From positions 1 through 63,111 of the forward strand of contig JAEWHO010000038.1 of the NCBI GenBank assembly GCA_023387755.1: a stretch of DNA of 63,111 nt. Direction: 5' to 3'. Below, in pieces: positions 36,580-45,031 of this stretch (its first letter is position 1; every line of letters begins with the position of its first letter). The position numbers and the translations under genes were made by a program. A model generated the notes under the pieces. It was not told the origin of the DNA and did no database searches. It was given only the letters and a program-made list of their open reading frames with translations. The stretch is from Actinomycetes bacterium (GTDB lineage Bacteria > Actinomycetota > Actinomycetes > Actinomycetales > Actinomycetaceae).

Positions 36580-36831
36580 TTAGCAGGACTCGTGGAAAGT
36601 ACGCGAGATAACGTCGAGCTGCTGTTCGCGGGTCAGACGCACGAAGTTCACGGCGTAGCCCGAAACGCGCACGGTCAGCTGCGGGTACTTCTCCGGGTGC
36701 TCCATCGCGTCCACGAGGGTATCGCGGGAAAGCACGTTGATATTCGCGTGGTAGAGCCCCTTCACCCCGCCGGTGGAACCACGGGATGCCTTCATGGAGG
36801 CTAGGCGCTCGTCATAGGTTTTCGTTGCCAT
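36580..36831 (-). CDS. Separate glycyl-radical domain of pyruvate formate-lyase (GrcA-like)
   Basis: 83 residues from MATKTYDERL. It is the C-terminal glycine-radical domain of PFL encoded alone: GLYHANINVLSRDTLVDAME, PEKYPQLTVRVSGYAVNF and ending QQLDVISRTFHESC. The radical glycine is Gly58 in RVSGYAV. About 22 extra residues precede the homologous part. It begins eight bases after the pflB stop; AAGAAGGG in the pflB end can serve as ribosome-binding site. The E. coli spare part GrcA (YfiD) is similar in concept, but there a full-length PFL also exists; here the adjacent pflB lacks this domain. A longer frame adds 11 residues but overlaps pflB. Confidence 0.9.
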   Translation of the reverse strand: MATKTYDERLASMKASRGSTGGVKGLYHANINVLSRDTLVDAMEHPEKYPQLTVRVSGYAVNFVRLTREQQLDVISRTFHESC

Positions 36832-36838
36832 GGGTAAA

Positions 36839-38935
36839 TCAGCCCTTCTTGATGAAGCCGGCATCCATAATGCCGACGAGGTTGGTGACTTGTTCCTCGC
36901 GGTTCCGTCCCAGAGAGGACGGCACGATGGTGTTGGTTAGCGAGATACCGTCGAGAGCGTCGTCGTAATCGAGTTTGCCCACTGACAGCATGGAGGCGAG
37001 CATCCCGTGGGTGTCCGCACCGTTAGCCGGGTTGGCACCGGGTGCGAAGGGAGTGCCGGCCTTATGGCCACACGGGAAGCTGCCGGTTGCCTTGCCGTAG
37101 ACCACATTGGAGGTGATGGTCAGGACGGACTGGGTCGGGATGGCGTCCCGGTACATCGGAATTTCCTTGATCTTCGCCATGATCATGTGGACGATGGTGG
37201 CCGCAATATCGTCAGCCCGGTCATCGTCATTGCCATAGCGCGGGAAATCGCCTTCGGTGATGTAGTCGATGATCAGGCCGGTTTCGTCCCGCACCGGCGT
37301 GACGGTCGCGTACTTAATGGCGGAGAGCGAGTCAGCCACGATGGACAGCCCGGCAATACCGCATCCCATGGTGCGGATAATCTCCGAGTCGTGCAGGGCC
37401 ATTTCCATGGCCTCATAGGCGTAGCGGTCGTGGCACCAGTGGATGATGTTGAGGGCTTCAACGTAGGTGCCGATCACCCAGTCAAGCATCTCTTCATACT
37501 TTTGCCACACTTCGTCAAAGTCCAGGGGTCCACTGCCCTGGATCGGCTCGTATCCGGCCACAACCTGCTTGCCAGACACCTCGTCGCGGCCGCCATTCAT
37601 GGCGTACAGCAGCGCCTTGGCAGCATTAACGCGCGCGCCAAAGAACTGCATCTGCTTGCCCACTTCCATGGGTGAAACACAGCAGGCGATAGCGGCGTCG
37701 TCGCCCCAGTGACCACGGATCTGATCGTCAGCCTCGTACTGCAGGGAGGAGGTCTCGATGGACACCTCGGCGCAGAAACGCTTGTAGCCTTCGGGTAGGC
37801 GTTCGGACCAGAAGATGGTGATATTGGGTTCCGGTGCCGGGCCCAGGTTCATGAGGGTTTGCAGCAGCCGGAAGCTGGTCTTGGTAACCAGGGTGCGCCC
37901 GTCGCGGCCGAAACCGCCGTCCGACCAGGTGGCCCAGTAGGGGTCACCGGAGAAAATGGCATCGTAATCGATGGTGCGCAAGAAGCGGACGATCCGCAGT
38001 TTGATCACCAGCTGATCGATGATCTCCTGGGCGTCTTCCTCGGTGATGATACCGGCGGCCAGATCCCGTTCGAAGTAGATATCGAAGAATCCAGACAGGC
38101 GGCCGATCGACATGGCTGCGCCGTCCTGGCTCTTAATCGAAGCGAGGTAACCGAAGTAGGTCCACTGCACGGCTTCCTGGGCCGTGGCGGCGGGGCGGCC
38201 GATGTCGAACCCGTAGGATTCGGCCATCACCTTAAGCTTCTTCAGCGCCTTAATCTGTTCGGCGTGTTCTTCACGGTAGCGGGCCCAGTGCTCGGTGAAG
38301 GGTTTATCGGCAACCGAGTCCTTCGCCCGCTGCTTATCCTCGATGAGGCGGTCAACACCGTAGAGGGCAACGCGGCGGTAGTCACCGATGATGCGGCCGC
38401 GCCCGTAGGCATCCGGCAGACCGGTGATGATATGGGAGGAGCGGGCGGCGCGGATACGCGGGGTGTAGACGTCGAAAACGGCGTCATTATGAGTCTTGCG
38501 GTAGCGGGTAAAGATTGTCTTCACCTGCTCATCCGGCTCCTTACCGGCCTCGCGGATAGCTGTTTCCACCATGCGCCAGCCGCCATTGGGCATCATCGCG
38601 CGTTTGAGCGGCACATCCGTTTGCAGGCCGACGATAACGTCGTCGTCCTCGCTGATATACCCGGGCGGGAAGGCGTCTACATCGGCCGGGGTGGTGGTGT
38701 CCACATCGTACACGCGCTTTTCGCGTTCGACGGACAGGTATTTGGAATCGAGAGTCTTCCAGGTGCGCAGGGTCTTGTCGGTCGGCCCAGCCAGGAAGCT
38801 AGCATCTCCCTCATAGGGGGTGTAGTTGCGTTGAATGAAATCGCGGACGTCGATACGTTCGGTCCACGGTCCACTTTCGAAGCCCCGCCAGGCGTTATCA
38901 GTGCCGGGGGCAACTGCGGTTGTGTCCACTGCCAT
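36839..38935 (-). CDS. pflB: Pyruvate formate-lyase catalytic part, lacking glycyl-radical domain
   Basis: Converts pyruvate and CoA to acetyl-CoA and formate in fermentation. 698 residues align with about residues 1-700 of the usual 750-790-residue enzyme. The catalytic pair is Cys418-Cys419 (AIACCVSPM), the same numbering as in E. coli. The protein stops after VTNLVGIMDAGFIKKG, where intact enzymes continue into the radical domain. That domain is the next gene, so the two proteins must act together. A strong AAGGAGG precedes the ATG. The upstream region holds a TAATC/GATTA palindrome. Confidence 0.95.
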   Translation of the reverse strand: MAVDTTAVAPGTDNAWRGFESGPWTERIDVRDFIQRNYTPYEGDASFLAGPTDKTLRTWKTLDSKYLSVEREKRVYDVDTTTPADVDAFPPGYISEDDDVIVGLQTDVPLKRAMMPNGGWRMVETAIREAGKEPDEQVKTIFTRYRKTHNDAVFDVYTPRIRAARSSHIITGLPDAYGRGRIIGDYRRVALYGVDRLIEDKQRAKDSVADKPFTEHWARYREEHAEQIKALKKLKVMAESYGFDIGRPAATAQEAVQWTYFGYLASIKSQDGAAMSIGRLSGFFDIYFERDLAAGIITEEDAQEIIDQLVIKLRIVRFLRTIDYDAIFSGDPYWATWSDGGFGRDGRTLVTKTSFRLLQTLMNLGPAPEPNITIFWSERLPEGYKRFCAEVSIETSSLQYEADDQIRGHWGDDAAIACCVSPMEVGKQMQFFGARVNAAKALLYAMNGGRDEVSGKQVVAGYEPIQGSGPLDFDEVWQKYEEMLDWVIGTYVEALNIIHWCHDRYAYEAMEMALHDSEIIRTMGCGIAGLSIVADSLSAIKYATVTPVRDETGLIIDYITEGDFPRYGNDDDRADDIAATIVHMIMAKIKEIPMYRDAIPTQSVLTITSNVVYGKATGSFPCGHKAGTPFAPGANPANGADTHGMLASMLSVGKLDYDDALDGISLTNTIVPSSLGRNREEQVTNLVGIMDAGFIKKG

Positions 38936-38975
38936 ATTTTGACCTCCTTGGCAGTTATTGTCCTAGTACCCAACG

Positions 38976-38992
38976 TAATCGAATCGTGATTA
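38976..38992. promoter_or_regulatory. Palindrome upstream of pflB
   Basis: TAATC-7 bases-GATTA lies 41-57 bases before the pflB start. The position fits an operator for an oxygen or redox regulator, but the sequence matches neither the FNR nor the Rex consensus well. Confidence 0.3.
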
Positions 38993-39066
38993 ACCGCAAC
39001 GGGACCTTCGGGCGATTCGCCCAGTCTACTCACTCACAGAGTGTCTACTGGCTCATGGTCAGACCT

Positions 39067-40311
39067 TTAGCGCGGCTGCAGTGGCTCGGGTCTTTGCCCG
39101 TAATAGTCGCCCAACACATCCTCACGCAGGGCGTGAAAATCGCCGTCGCTAATCGACGCCCGGATCCGATCCACTAAATTCACGGTGAAGAACTCGTTGT
39201 GGATGGTGGCCAGTGTAGCCCCCACCCCCTCCTTTGCTTTGAACAGGTGGTGGAGGTAGGCACGCGAATAGTGGGTGCAGGTATAGCAGGGGCAGCCCTC
39301 TTCTATGGGCCGGAAATTCCGTCGGTTTTCCGCCCGCAGCATATTGGTGCGGCCCCGGCGGGTGTAGACGGCCGAGGTGCGGGCCACGCGCGAGGGTGAG
39401 ACACAGTCGAAGGTGTCCGCCCCGGCTGCGACCGCCGCGAACAGGTCATCGGGTTCACTGATACCGAGTAGGTGGCGGGGCCGGTCCTCGGGCAGTTCCT
39501 CACAGACCCAGCCCACGATGGTAGCCAGGTTTTCTTTTTGCAGCGCTCCCCCGATACCAAACCCGGGGAAATATTCGCCGTCCACTTCCATGGCACCTAA
39601 GTCGCGGGCGGCCCGACGCCGTAAATCCTCGTACTGAGCCCCCTGAATAACCCCGAAGAGGAGTTGGCGGGGATGCTCAGAATGGGCGCGCGACAATTCC
39701 ACGTGGGCGCGCAGGCTCTGCTCCGCCCAGCGGCGGGTCCGCTCCAGAGACTCCACCTGGTACTCATAGGAATTCAACAAGGTGGTGAGCTCATCGAAGG
39801 CGAAGATAATATCCGCCCCCAGTTCGAACTGCACCCGCATAGATACTTCCGGCGTGAACCGGTGTTTCGAGCCGTCCCGGTGGGAGGTGAACCAGACCCC
39901 CTCATCATCCACTTGGGCTCGCCGGATCTTATCTTCGGCCACATCGGTGGGTGAGACCTGTTGGCCCGAAAACTGATGCGATAAGACTTTCTTGAACCCG
40001 GATCCGAGAGAGAGTACCTGGAACCCACCGGAGTCGGTGAAGGTCGGGTGGGGCCAGTTCATGAACGCCCCTAATCCACCAGCTTCCGCCACAATCTCGC
40101 TACCGGGCTGCAAGTACAGGTGGTAGGCATTAGCGAGCACCGCCTGCGCGCCCACCGCCCGCACCGACTCCGGCAGCACTGTTTTCACGGTGGCCTGGGT
40201 ACCGACCGGGATGAATGCGGGAGTGGCAATATCGCCGTGGGGGGTGTGGATGACGCCGGTACGCCCGAGTTGGCCATCCAGGTGCCCGGTCAGGGTGAAA
40301 TCTTTACTCAT
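39067..40311 (-). CDS. tgt: tRNA-guanine transglycosylase (queuosine)
   Basis: Exchanges G34 of tRNA-Asp, -Asn, -His and -Tyr for a queuosine precursor. 414 residues. Catalytic motifs: FTDSGGFQVLSLG (first Asp), FDCVSPSRVAR (nucleophile Asp), and the zinc site C-x-C-x2-C in GCPCYTCTHYSRAYLHHL with a distal His in TIHNEFF. It overlaps the transporter gene by eight bases. Whether it inserts preQ1 or queuine cannot be told from sequence. No queCDEFAG genes are in the window. Confidence 0.94.
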   Translation of the reverse strand: MSKDFTLTGHLDGQLGRTGVIHTPHGDIATPAFIPVGTQATVKTVLPESVRAVGAQAVLANAYHLYLQPGSEIVAEAGGLGAFMNWPHPTFTDSGGFQVLSLGSGFKKVLSHQFSGQQVSPTDVAEDKIRRAQVDDEGVWFTSHRDGSKHRFTPEVSMRVQFELGADIIFAFDELTTLLNSYEYQVESLERTRRWAEQSLRAHVELSRAHSEHPRQLLFGVIQGAQYEDLRRRAARDLGAMEVDGEYFPGFGIGGALQKENLATIVGWVCEELPEDRPRHLLGISEPDDLFAAVAAGADTFDCVSPSRVARTSAVYTRRGRTNMLRAENRRNFRPIEEGCPCYTCTHYSRAYLHHLFKAKEGVGATLATIHNEFFTVNLVDRIRASISDGDFHALREDVLGDYYGQRPEPLQPR

Positions 40312-40972
40312 GGCTGCCTGCCCCCACCAGTTCCCGCGTGTGTTTAAAGAAGGCGATGACGCGGTAGGTCAGCGGCAGCAGCACCACTTCCACACCTACC
40401 TTGTAAGCGAATCCGACGACGATATAGTTCGCCATATCAGGCGCAGAAATAAGACCTCCGAAGGCAACCAGACAGAAGATCGCGGTATCGGCGGCCTCGC
40501 CCACAATCGTCGATCCAATGAGGCGGACCCACAGGTGGTCCTCTCCATGCCGGGCCTTCAAGCGCGCGAGAACCGTTGCGTTGAGAAGTTGCCCCGCCAA
40601 ATATCCCAATAGGGAGGCAAGCACAATACGGGGCACGAAACCCAGTACTGCCTCAAACGCCGCCTGGTTTTGGTAGTCCGCAGCCGGGGGCGCTAATTGC
40701 ACCAGGTAGAGGGTCAGGGAGGCGATAACCGAGATGACGAAGCCCATAACAATGGCTCGCTTGGCACGCGTGAACCCAAAAATCTCAGTCAGGACGTCGC
40801 CGAGGATATATGTGAAGGGGAACAGGATTGCCCCGCCGTCAAAGATGAGATGGAAACCCACTACTGGGATCTCGATGAGCTTCGTGGCCGCAATATTAGA
40901 GAGCAAAAGGAAGCTGACAAAAAGCACAACGACCGTGTCATACCGGACGATTGACGTGGTGAAACGACGCAC
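40304..40972 (-). CDS. Queuosine precursor transporter (YhhQ/VUT family)
   Basis: 222 residues with about six transmembrane segments. Family marks are LLLSNIAATKLIEIP, GGAILFPFTYILGDVLTEIFGFTRAKRAI and RLIGSTIVGEAADTAIFCLVAF. YhhQ in E. coli imports preQ0/preQ1. Overlap with tgt supports a salvage route: precursor import followed by insertion into tRNA. The ATG lies 41 bases downstream of dxs in the same direction, so cotranscription is possible. Confidence 0.9.
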   Translation of the reverse strand: MRRFTTSIVRYDTVVVLFVSFLLLSNIAATKLIEIPVVGFHLIFDGGAILFPFTYILGDVLTEIFGFTRAKRAIVMGFVISVIASLTLYLVQLAPPAADYQNQAAFEAVLGFVPRIVLASLLGYLAGQLLNATVLARLKARHGEDHLWVRLIGSTIVGEAADTAIFCLVAFGGLISAPDMANYIVVGFAYKVGVEVVLLPLTYRVIAFFKHTRELVGAGSHE

Positions 40973-41013
40973 CGAGATTCCTCCGAAAGTTACTGAAACT
41001 GCGGTATCGCGTA

Positions 41014-42885
41014 CTACTGCGATACCGCGTCAATAATAGCGCTCGCAGTCAGACCAAAATCTTCCACCAGCTGTGCCCGAGTAGCAGTTTCGTGGAATGC
41101 GTGGGGAATCCCGAAGATGTGTACCGGGATATTTGCGCCCCGCTGTACCAGCGCATCGCGCAAACCGGCCCCAATACCGCCGCTGACGAGGCCGTCTTCA
41201 ATGTGAATCACTCTGGCGGCGTCATCGACCAAACCGAGCAGGGTGCCAGAATAGGGTAAAACCCACCGCGGGTCGACGACGCACACCCGCTCACCGTGTT
41301 CAGCTAACGTCTGGCCGACCTCGATTGCTGTAGCGGCGAAGGGGCCAAGCCCAATAACGACGGTGCGCGGGCTATCTCCTTCTGATTCGAAGAGAATATC
41401 GACCTGCTCGTATCCCTCCCCCAGGCTGCGCACCGCCGGGATGGGTTCGGGCAGCGCCCCCTTCGGGTAGCGCACTAACGTCGGCCCGCTCTCCTCGCGG
41501 GTGGCCTCCCCTAGCAGTTCGCGTAAGGTGTCGCCATCGCGCGGGACGGCTACGCGCATCCCGGGGATAGTGCCCATGAGCGCGAGATCCCACATGCCAT
41601 TGTGGCTGGCGCCGTCGTCACCGGTGATACCCGCCCGATCAAGGACGAAGGTGACCGGGGCACGGTGCAGGGCCACATCCATGAGGGTTTGGTCATAGGC
41701 GCGGTTCAAGAAGGTGGCGTACACCGCGAAGACCGGGTGGAGCCCACCGAATGCGAGTCCGGCCGCATAGGTGACCGCGTGCTGCTCGGCAATGCCAACG
41801 TCAAATACCCGCTCCGGGAACTGTTCACGCAGTGGGTTCAGCCCTACCGGGTGGAGCATGGCGGCTGTAATCCCCACGATCTTGGGGTTGTGCTCGGCCA
41901 ATTTCACGATTTCCTCGGCGAAGACGCTGGTCCATCCGAAACGGGAGGGCGCTACCGGGAGCCCGGTTTCCGGGTGGATAACCCCCACCGCGTGGAAACG
42001 ATCATTGACGTGGTTTTCCGCGTGGCTGTAGCCGCGGCCCTTCTCGGTAATGACGTGGACAAGCACCGGCCCGCCGAAGTCTTTGGCACGAGTCAGCGCG
42101 AATTCGACCGCCACCTCGTCATGGCCGTCCACCGGACCGATATATTTCACACCCAGGTTTTCGAAGAACCCCTGCGGGGCGAGAACGTCTTTGACCCCCT
42201 TTTTCATTCCGTGCAGGGCGTCATAGGCCATCTGCCCGGGTTTGCCCCCACGGTTCAAGGTGCGTTTGCCCCAGTCGAGCATCTTCTCGTAGGACCGCGA
42301 TGTGCGCAGCGCATCCAAATGGTGGGCTAGCCCACCAATGGTGGGTTCGTAAGATCGGCCGTTATCGTTAATAACGATGACCAGCCCGGAGGTTGGGTCC
42401 TCGGCGATGGAGTTGAGTGCCTCCCATGCCATCCCGCCGGTGAGCGCGCCGTCGCCAATGACGGCGACGACGTGGCGATCGTCGTGCCCCTGCAGGTGGT
42501 TGGCGCGGGCAATCCCGTGAGCCCAGCTGAGCGCCGTAGACGCATGCGAATTCTCGACGACATCGTGGTCCGACTCACGCCGAGAGGGATAGCCGGAGAT
42601 ACCGCCACGCTGACGCAGGTGCGAAAAATCGGTGCGGCCGGTAAGAATCTTGTGAACGTAGGACTGGTGGCCAGTGTCAAAAACAATCGAATCCTGCGGA
42701 GAAGAAAAGACACGGTGGAGCGCGATGGTCAGCTCCACCACCCCGAGGTTCGGCCCCAAGTGTCCACCGGTTTTGGAAACTGAGGCCACGAGGAACTGTC
42801 GGATCTCGCTGGCAAGTTCCCGCAGTTGGGTAGGGGTCAGCTCACGCAAGTCTTCCGGAGAGGTAATGCGGGAAAGCTGACTCAT
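41014..42885 (-). CDS. dxs: 1-deoxy-D-xylulose-5-phosphate synthase
   Basis: Thiamine-diphosphate enzyme that condenses pyruvate and glyceraldehyde-3-phosphate, the first step of the MEP isoprenoid pathway. 623 residues. TPP/Mg motif GDGALTGGMAWEALN with INDNGRS, transketolase pyrimidine domain (AEQHAVTYAAGLAFGG), and C-terminal domain (VVDPRWVLPYSG). AAGGAG precedes the ATG. dxs near rnd and acn is conserved in actinobacteria. It is divergent from the S9 peptidase across a 124-base gap. Confidence 0.95.
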   Translation of the reverse strand: MSQLSRITSPEDLRELTPTQLRELASEIRQFLVASVSKTGGHLGPNLGVVELTIALHRVFSSPQDSIVFDTGHQSYVHKILTGRTDFSHLRQRGGISGYPSRRESDHDVVENSHASTALSWAHGIARANHLQGHDDRHVVAVIGDGALTGGMAWEALNSIAEDPTSGLVIVINDNGRSYEPTIGGLAHHLDALRTSRSYEKMLDWGKRTLNRGGKPGQMAYDALHGMKKGVKDVLAPQGFFENLGVKYIGPVDGHDEVAVEFALTRAKDFGGPVLVHVITEKGRGYSHAENHVNDRFHAVGVIHPETGLPVAPSRFGWTSVFAEEIVKLAEHNPKIVGITAAMLHPVGLNPLREQFPERVFDVGIAEQHAVTYAAGLAFGGLHPVFAVYATFLNRAYDQTLMDVALHRAPVTFVLDRAGITGDDGASHNGMWDLALMGTIPGMRVAVPRDGDTLRELLGEATREESGPTLVRYPKGALPEPIPAVRSLGEGYEQVDILFESEGDSPRTVVIGLGPFAATAIEVGQTLAEHGERVCVVDPRWVLPYSGTLLGLVDDAARVIHIEDGLVSGGIGAGLRDALVQRGANIPVHIFGIPHAFHETATRAQLVEDFGLTASAIIDAVSQ

Positions 42886-42997
42886 GATGCTCCTTGGGGC
42901 AGGCCGTTCTTCGCCGTCCTAGTCTATGCCGGAAATTGTTGCAATGCAGATGGGCCCACCGGCACATGAGGTACGCCGCATCTGTAACCGCACGCCA

Positions 42998-43003
42998 TAG
43001 AAT
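42998..43003 (+). promoter_or_regulatory. -10 box TAGAAT, leaderless start of S9 peptidase
   Basis: TAGAAT, six bases (GTCGAT), then the ATG at 43010. No -35 consensus. Confidence 0.45.
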
Positions 43004-43009
43004 GTCGAT

Positions 43010-44998
43010 ATGAAGACGATGCCCTATGGTACCTGGCCGACACCGCTAACTATTGAAGCCCTCACCCGTGATAAAACCGTCCTGAGTGACCCGCAGATCA
43101 GCGACTGCGGCATTGTTTTCACCCGCACCGGTGCGAGCGGAGCCGCCGGCCTGGCGGTGGAGCGAGACGGCGTCGTCGTCGATCTGCTGATCACAGATGA
43201 GAACGGCAACGAAATCCCTATCGGCTCCCGCGTCCACGAATACGGCGGGCCCGCGTTCGCGGTGGACGGCACCGATGTGGTGATCTCACATCGTGACTCG
43301 GGCCGCCTCTACCGCGCCAGCTTGCTGGCCGACCCCCGTGCCGAGGCACTGCCCATCACCCCCGCCGATAACTGGCGATACACCGATCTACAAGCCCGCG
43401 ATGGCCACGTTATTGCCATTGCCGAGATACACGACGGCAGCCGTGCCGACGGCTATCCGCGGCATGCCATCGTCGATATTGACTGCGCTGACTGCGAGCG
43501 AACCGTGCTGTATGACCGCGCCGATTTCGTAGCCGGGGTGCGCCTATCCCCCAGCGGTGAACGCATCACCTGGTATGAGTGGGATCTGGGCACCATGCCG
43601 TGGGACGATACCCGCGTCTATGTGGGTGAGCGTTTCGAGACGTCCATCGGCGATATCACCCGTATCGACACCGGCCATTCGGCAGCCATCAGCCCCCTGT
43701 TCGTCAGTGAAGACGACGTCGTTTTCGTGGACGATATTAGCGGCTGGTGGAATATTTACCGGGCCGAATTGGGGCCCAGTGTGCGCCTGCGTTCGGTGCA
43801 TCCAGCAGAGGTTGAGTTCGCGCATCCGCCCTGGCGGATGAACAGCCCCTACTGCGTACTGGACGAAGACCATCTGCTCACCATTTTCTCCACCGAGGGA
43901 CACAGCCATATCGGCTCCCTTAACTGGCGCACTGGCGAGTTAGAAGAATGGCTGATCGGATACGAGCCGATGGGGGCTCCCTATACAACCGGAAACTGTG
44001 CCGTTATAAAAGCTGGCAGCGCCACCTGCGCCCCGGTGATCCTCGCCATCGACCTGCCCCATGCGCGCACCCGCGTGGTCACACATTCCGATCCCGATCC
44101 CCTCGACGAGGCTTGGTATTCCCTGCCTGAGGCCATCAGCTGGCAGGTTGCCGGCACTAAGGACTACCCCGAGCATCGCGTGCACGGTTTCTTCTATCCG
44201 CCCACCCATCCGCAGGTGGAGGGGCCCGACGACGAACTCCCGCCCCTGATGGTGCTTGTTCATGGCGGGCCGACCTCGGCTACCCTACCCATCCTGTCCG
44301 ACATCATCACCGCCAATGCCTGGACCAGCCGCGGCTTCGCGGTATTGGACGTAAATTATGCCGGCTCGTCCGGATATGGGCGGGCCTACCGCGATCTGCT
44401 GAAGGAACGCTGGGGCGAGATTGATAATGCCGATATTATCGCCGGCGTCACCCACCTGGCTGAAGCGGGCCTGATCGATCCCAATCGGGCGGTCATTCGC
44501 GGCGGGTCCGCTGGAGGTTACGCGGTGTTGCGGGCGCTGAGCACCTCCGATGTATTCGCCGCCGGGGCGAGTTTCTACGGGGTGGCTGACCTCGAACTAC
44601 TCGCGGCACATACGCATATGTTCGAAGCCCGGTACCTAGACGGGCTGATCGGCCCCCATCCTGAGGCTGCCGAGGTATATCAGCAGCGTTCCCCGCTCTA
44701 CCACCTCGAGAACTTCCACACCCCGCTACTGCTGCTCCAAGGTGAGGACGATAAGGTGGTGCCCCCGGAGCAGTCCCAAGTCATCTACGATGCCCTCGCC
44801 AGGGCCGGTAAACCGGTGGCTATGCGAATGTACCCAGGAGAAGCACACGGATTCAGAGGGCCCGAAGCCCTGCGGGATTCCCTCGCCACTGAGTTGGCTT
44901 TCTACGGGGAAGTACTCGGATTCACCCCTGCTGATATTGACGCCGAAGTGCCGTGGGCTGATCCTGCCACTGCCCCATCGGCAGTCGAGCAGGGCTGA
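43010..44998 (+). CDS. S9-family (acylaminoacyl-type) serine peptidase
   Basis: 662 residues. An N-terminal seven-bladed beta-propeller (about 1-390) gates a C-terminal alpha/beta-hydrolase. The catalytic Ser is Ser500 in IRGGSAGGYAVL; the Asp is in LLLQGEDDKVVPP and the His in GEAHGF. HGGPTSAT contributes the oxyanion loop. There is no signal peptide, so it acts in the cytoplasm on short peptides. The likely physiological role is peptide turnover. The ATG is six bases after a -10 box. Confidence 0.92.
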   Translation: MKTMPYGTWPTPLTIEALTRDKTVLSDPQISDCGIVFTRTGASGAAGLAVERDGVVVDLLITDENGNEIPIGSRVHEYGGPAFAVDGTDVVISHRDSGRLYRASLLADPRAEALPITPADNWRYTDLQARDGHVIAIAEIHDGSRADGYPRHAIVDIDCADCERTVLYDRADFVAGVRLSPSGERITWYEWDLGTMPWDDTRVYVGERFETSIGDITRIDTGHSAAISPLFVSEDDVVFVDDISGWWNIYRAELGPSVRLRSVHPAEVEFAHPPWRMNSPYCVLDEDHLLTIFSTEGHSHIGSLNWRTGELEEWLIGYEPMGAPYTTGNCAVIKAGSATCAPVILAIDLPHARTRVVTHSDPDPLDEAWYSLPEAISWQVAGTKDYPEHRVHGFFYPPTHPQVEGPDDELPPLMVLVHGGPTSATLPILSDIITANAWTSRGFAVLDVNYAGSSGYGRAYRDLLKERWGEIDNADIIAGVTHLAEAGLIDPNRAVIRGGSAGGYAVLRALSTSDVFAAGASFYGVADLELLAAHTHMFEARYLDGLIGPHPEAAEVYQQRSPLYHLENFHTPLLLLQGEDDKVVPPEQSQVIYDALARAGKPVAMRMYPGEAHGFRGPEALRDSLATELAFYGEVLGFTPADIDAEVPWADPATAPSAVEQG

Positions 44999-45031
44999 GC
45001 CTGCTTAGCGCACACCCTTCAGACGCGTGTT

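Noticed and set aside
37859..38989. 376-codon plus-strand frame opposite pflB
   Set aside because: Antisense to a securely identified gene; long reverse frames are expected in high-GC coding DNA.
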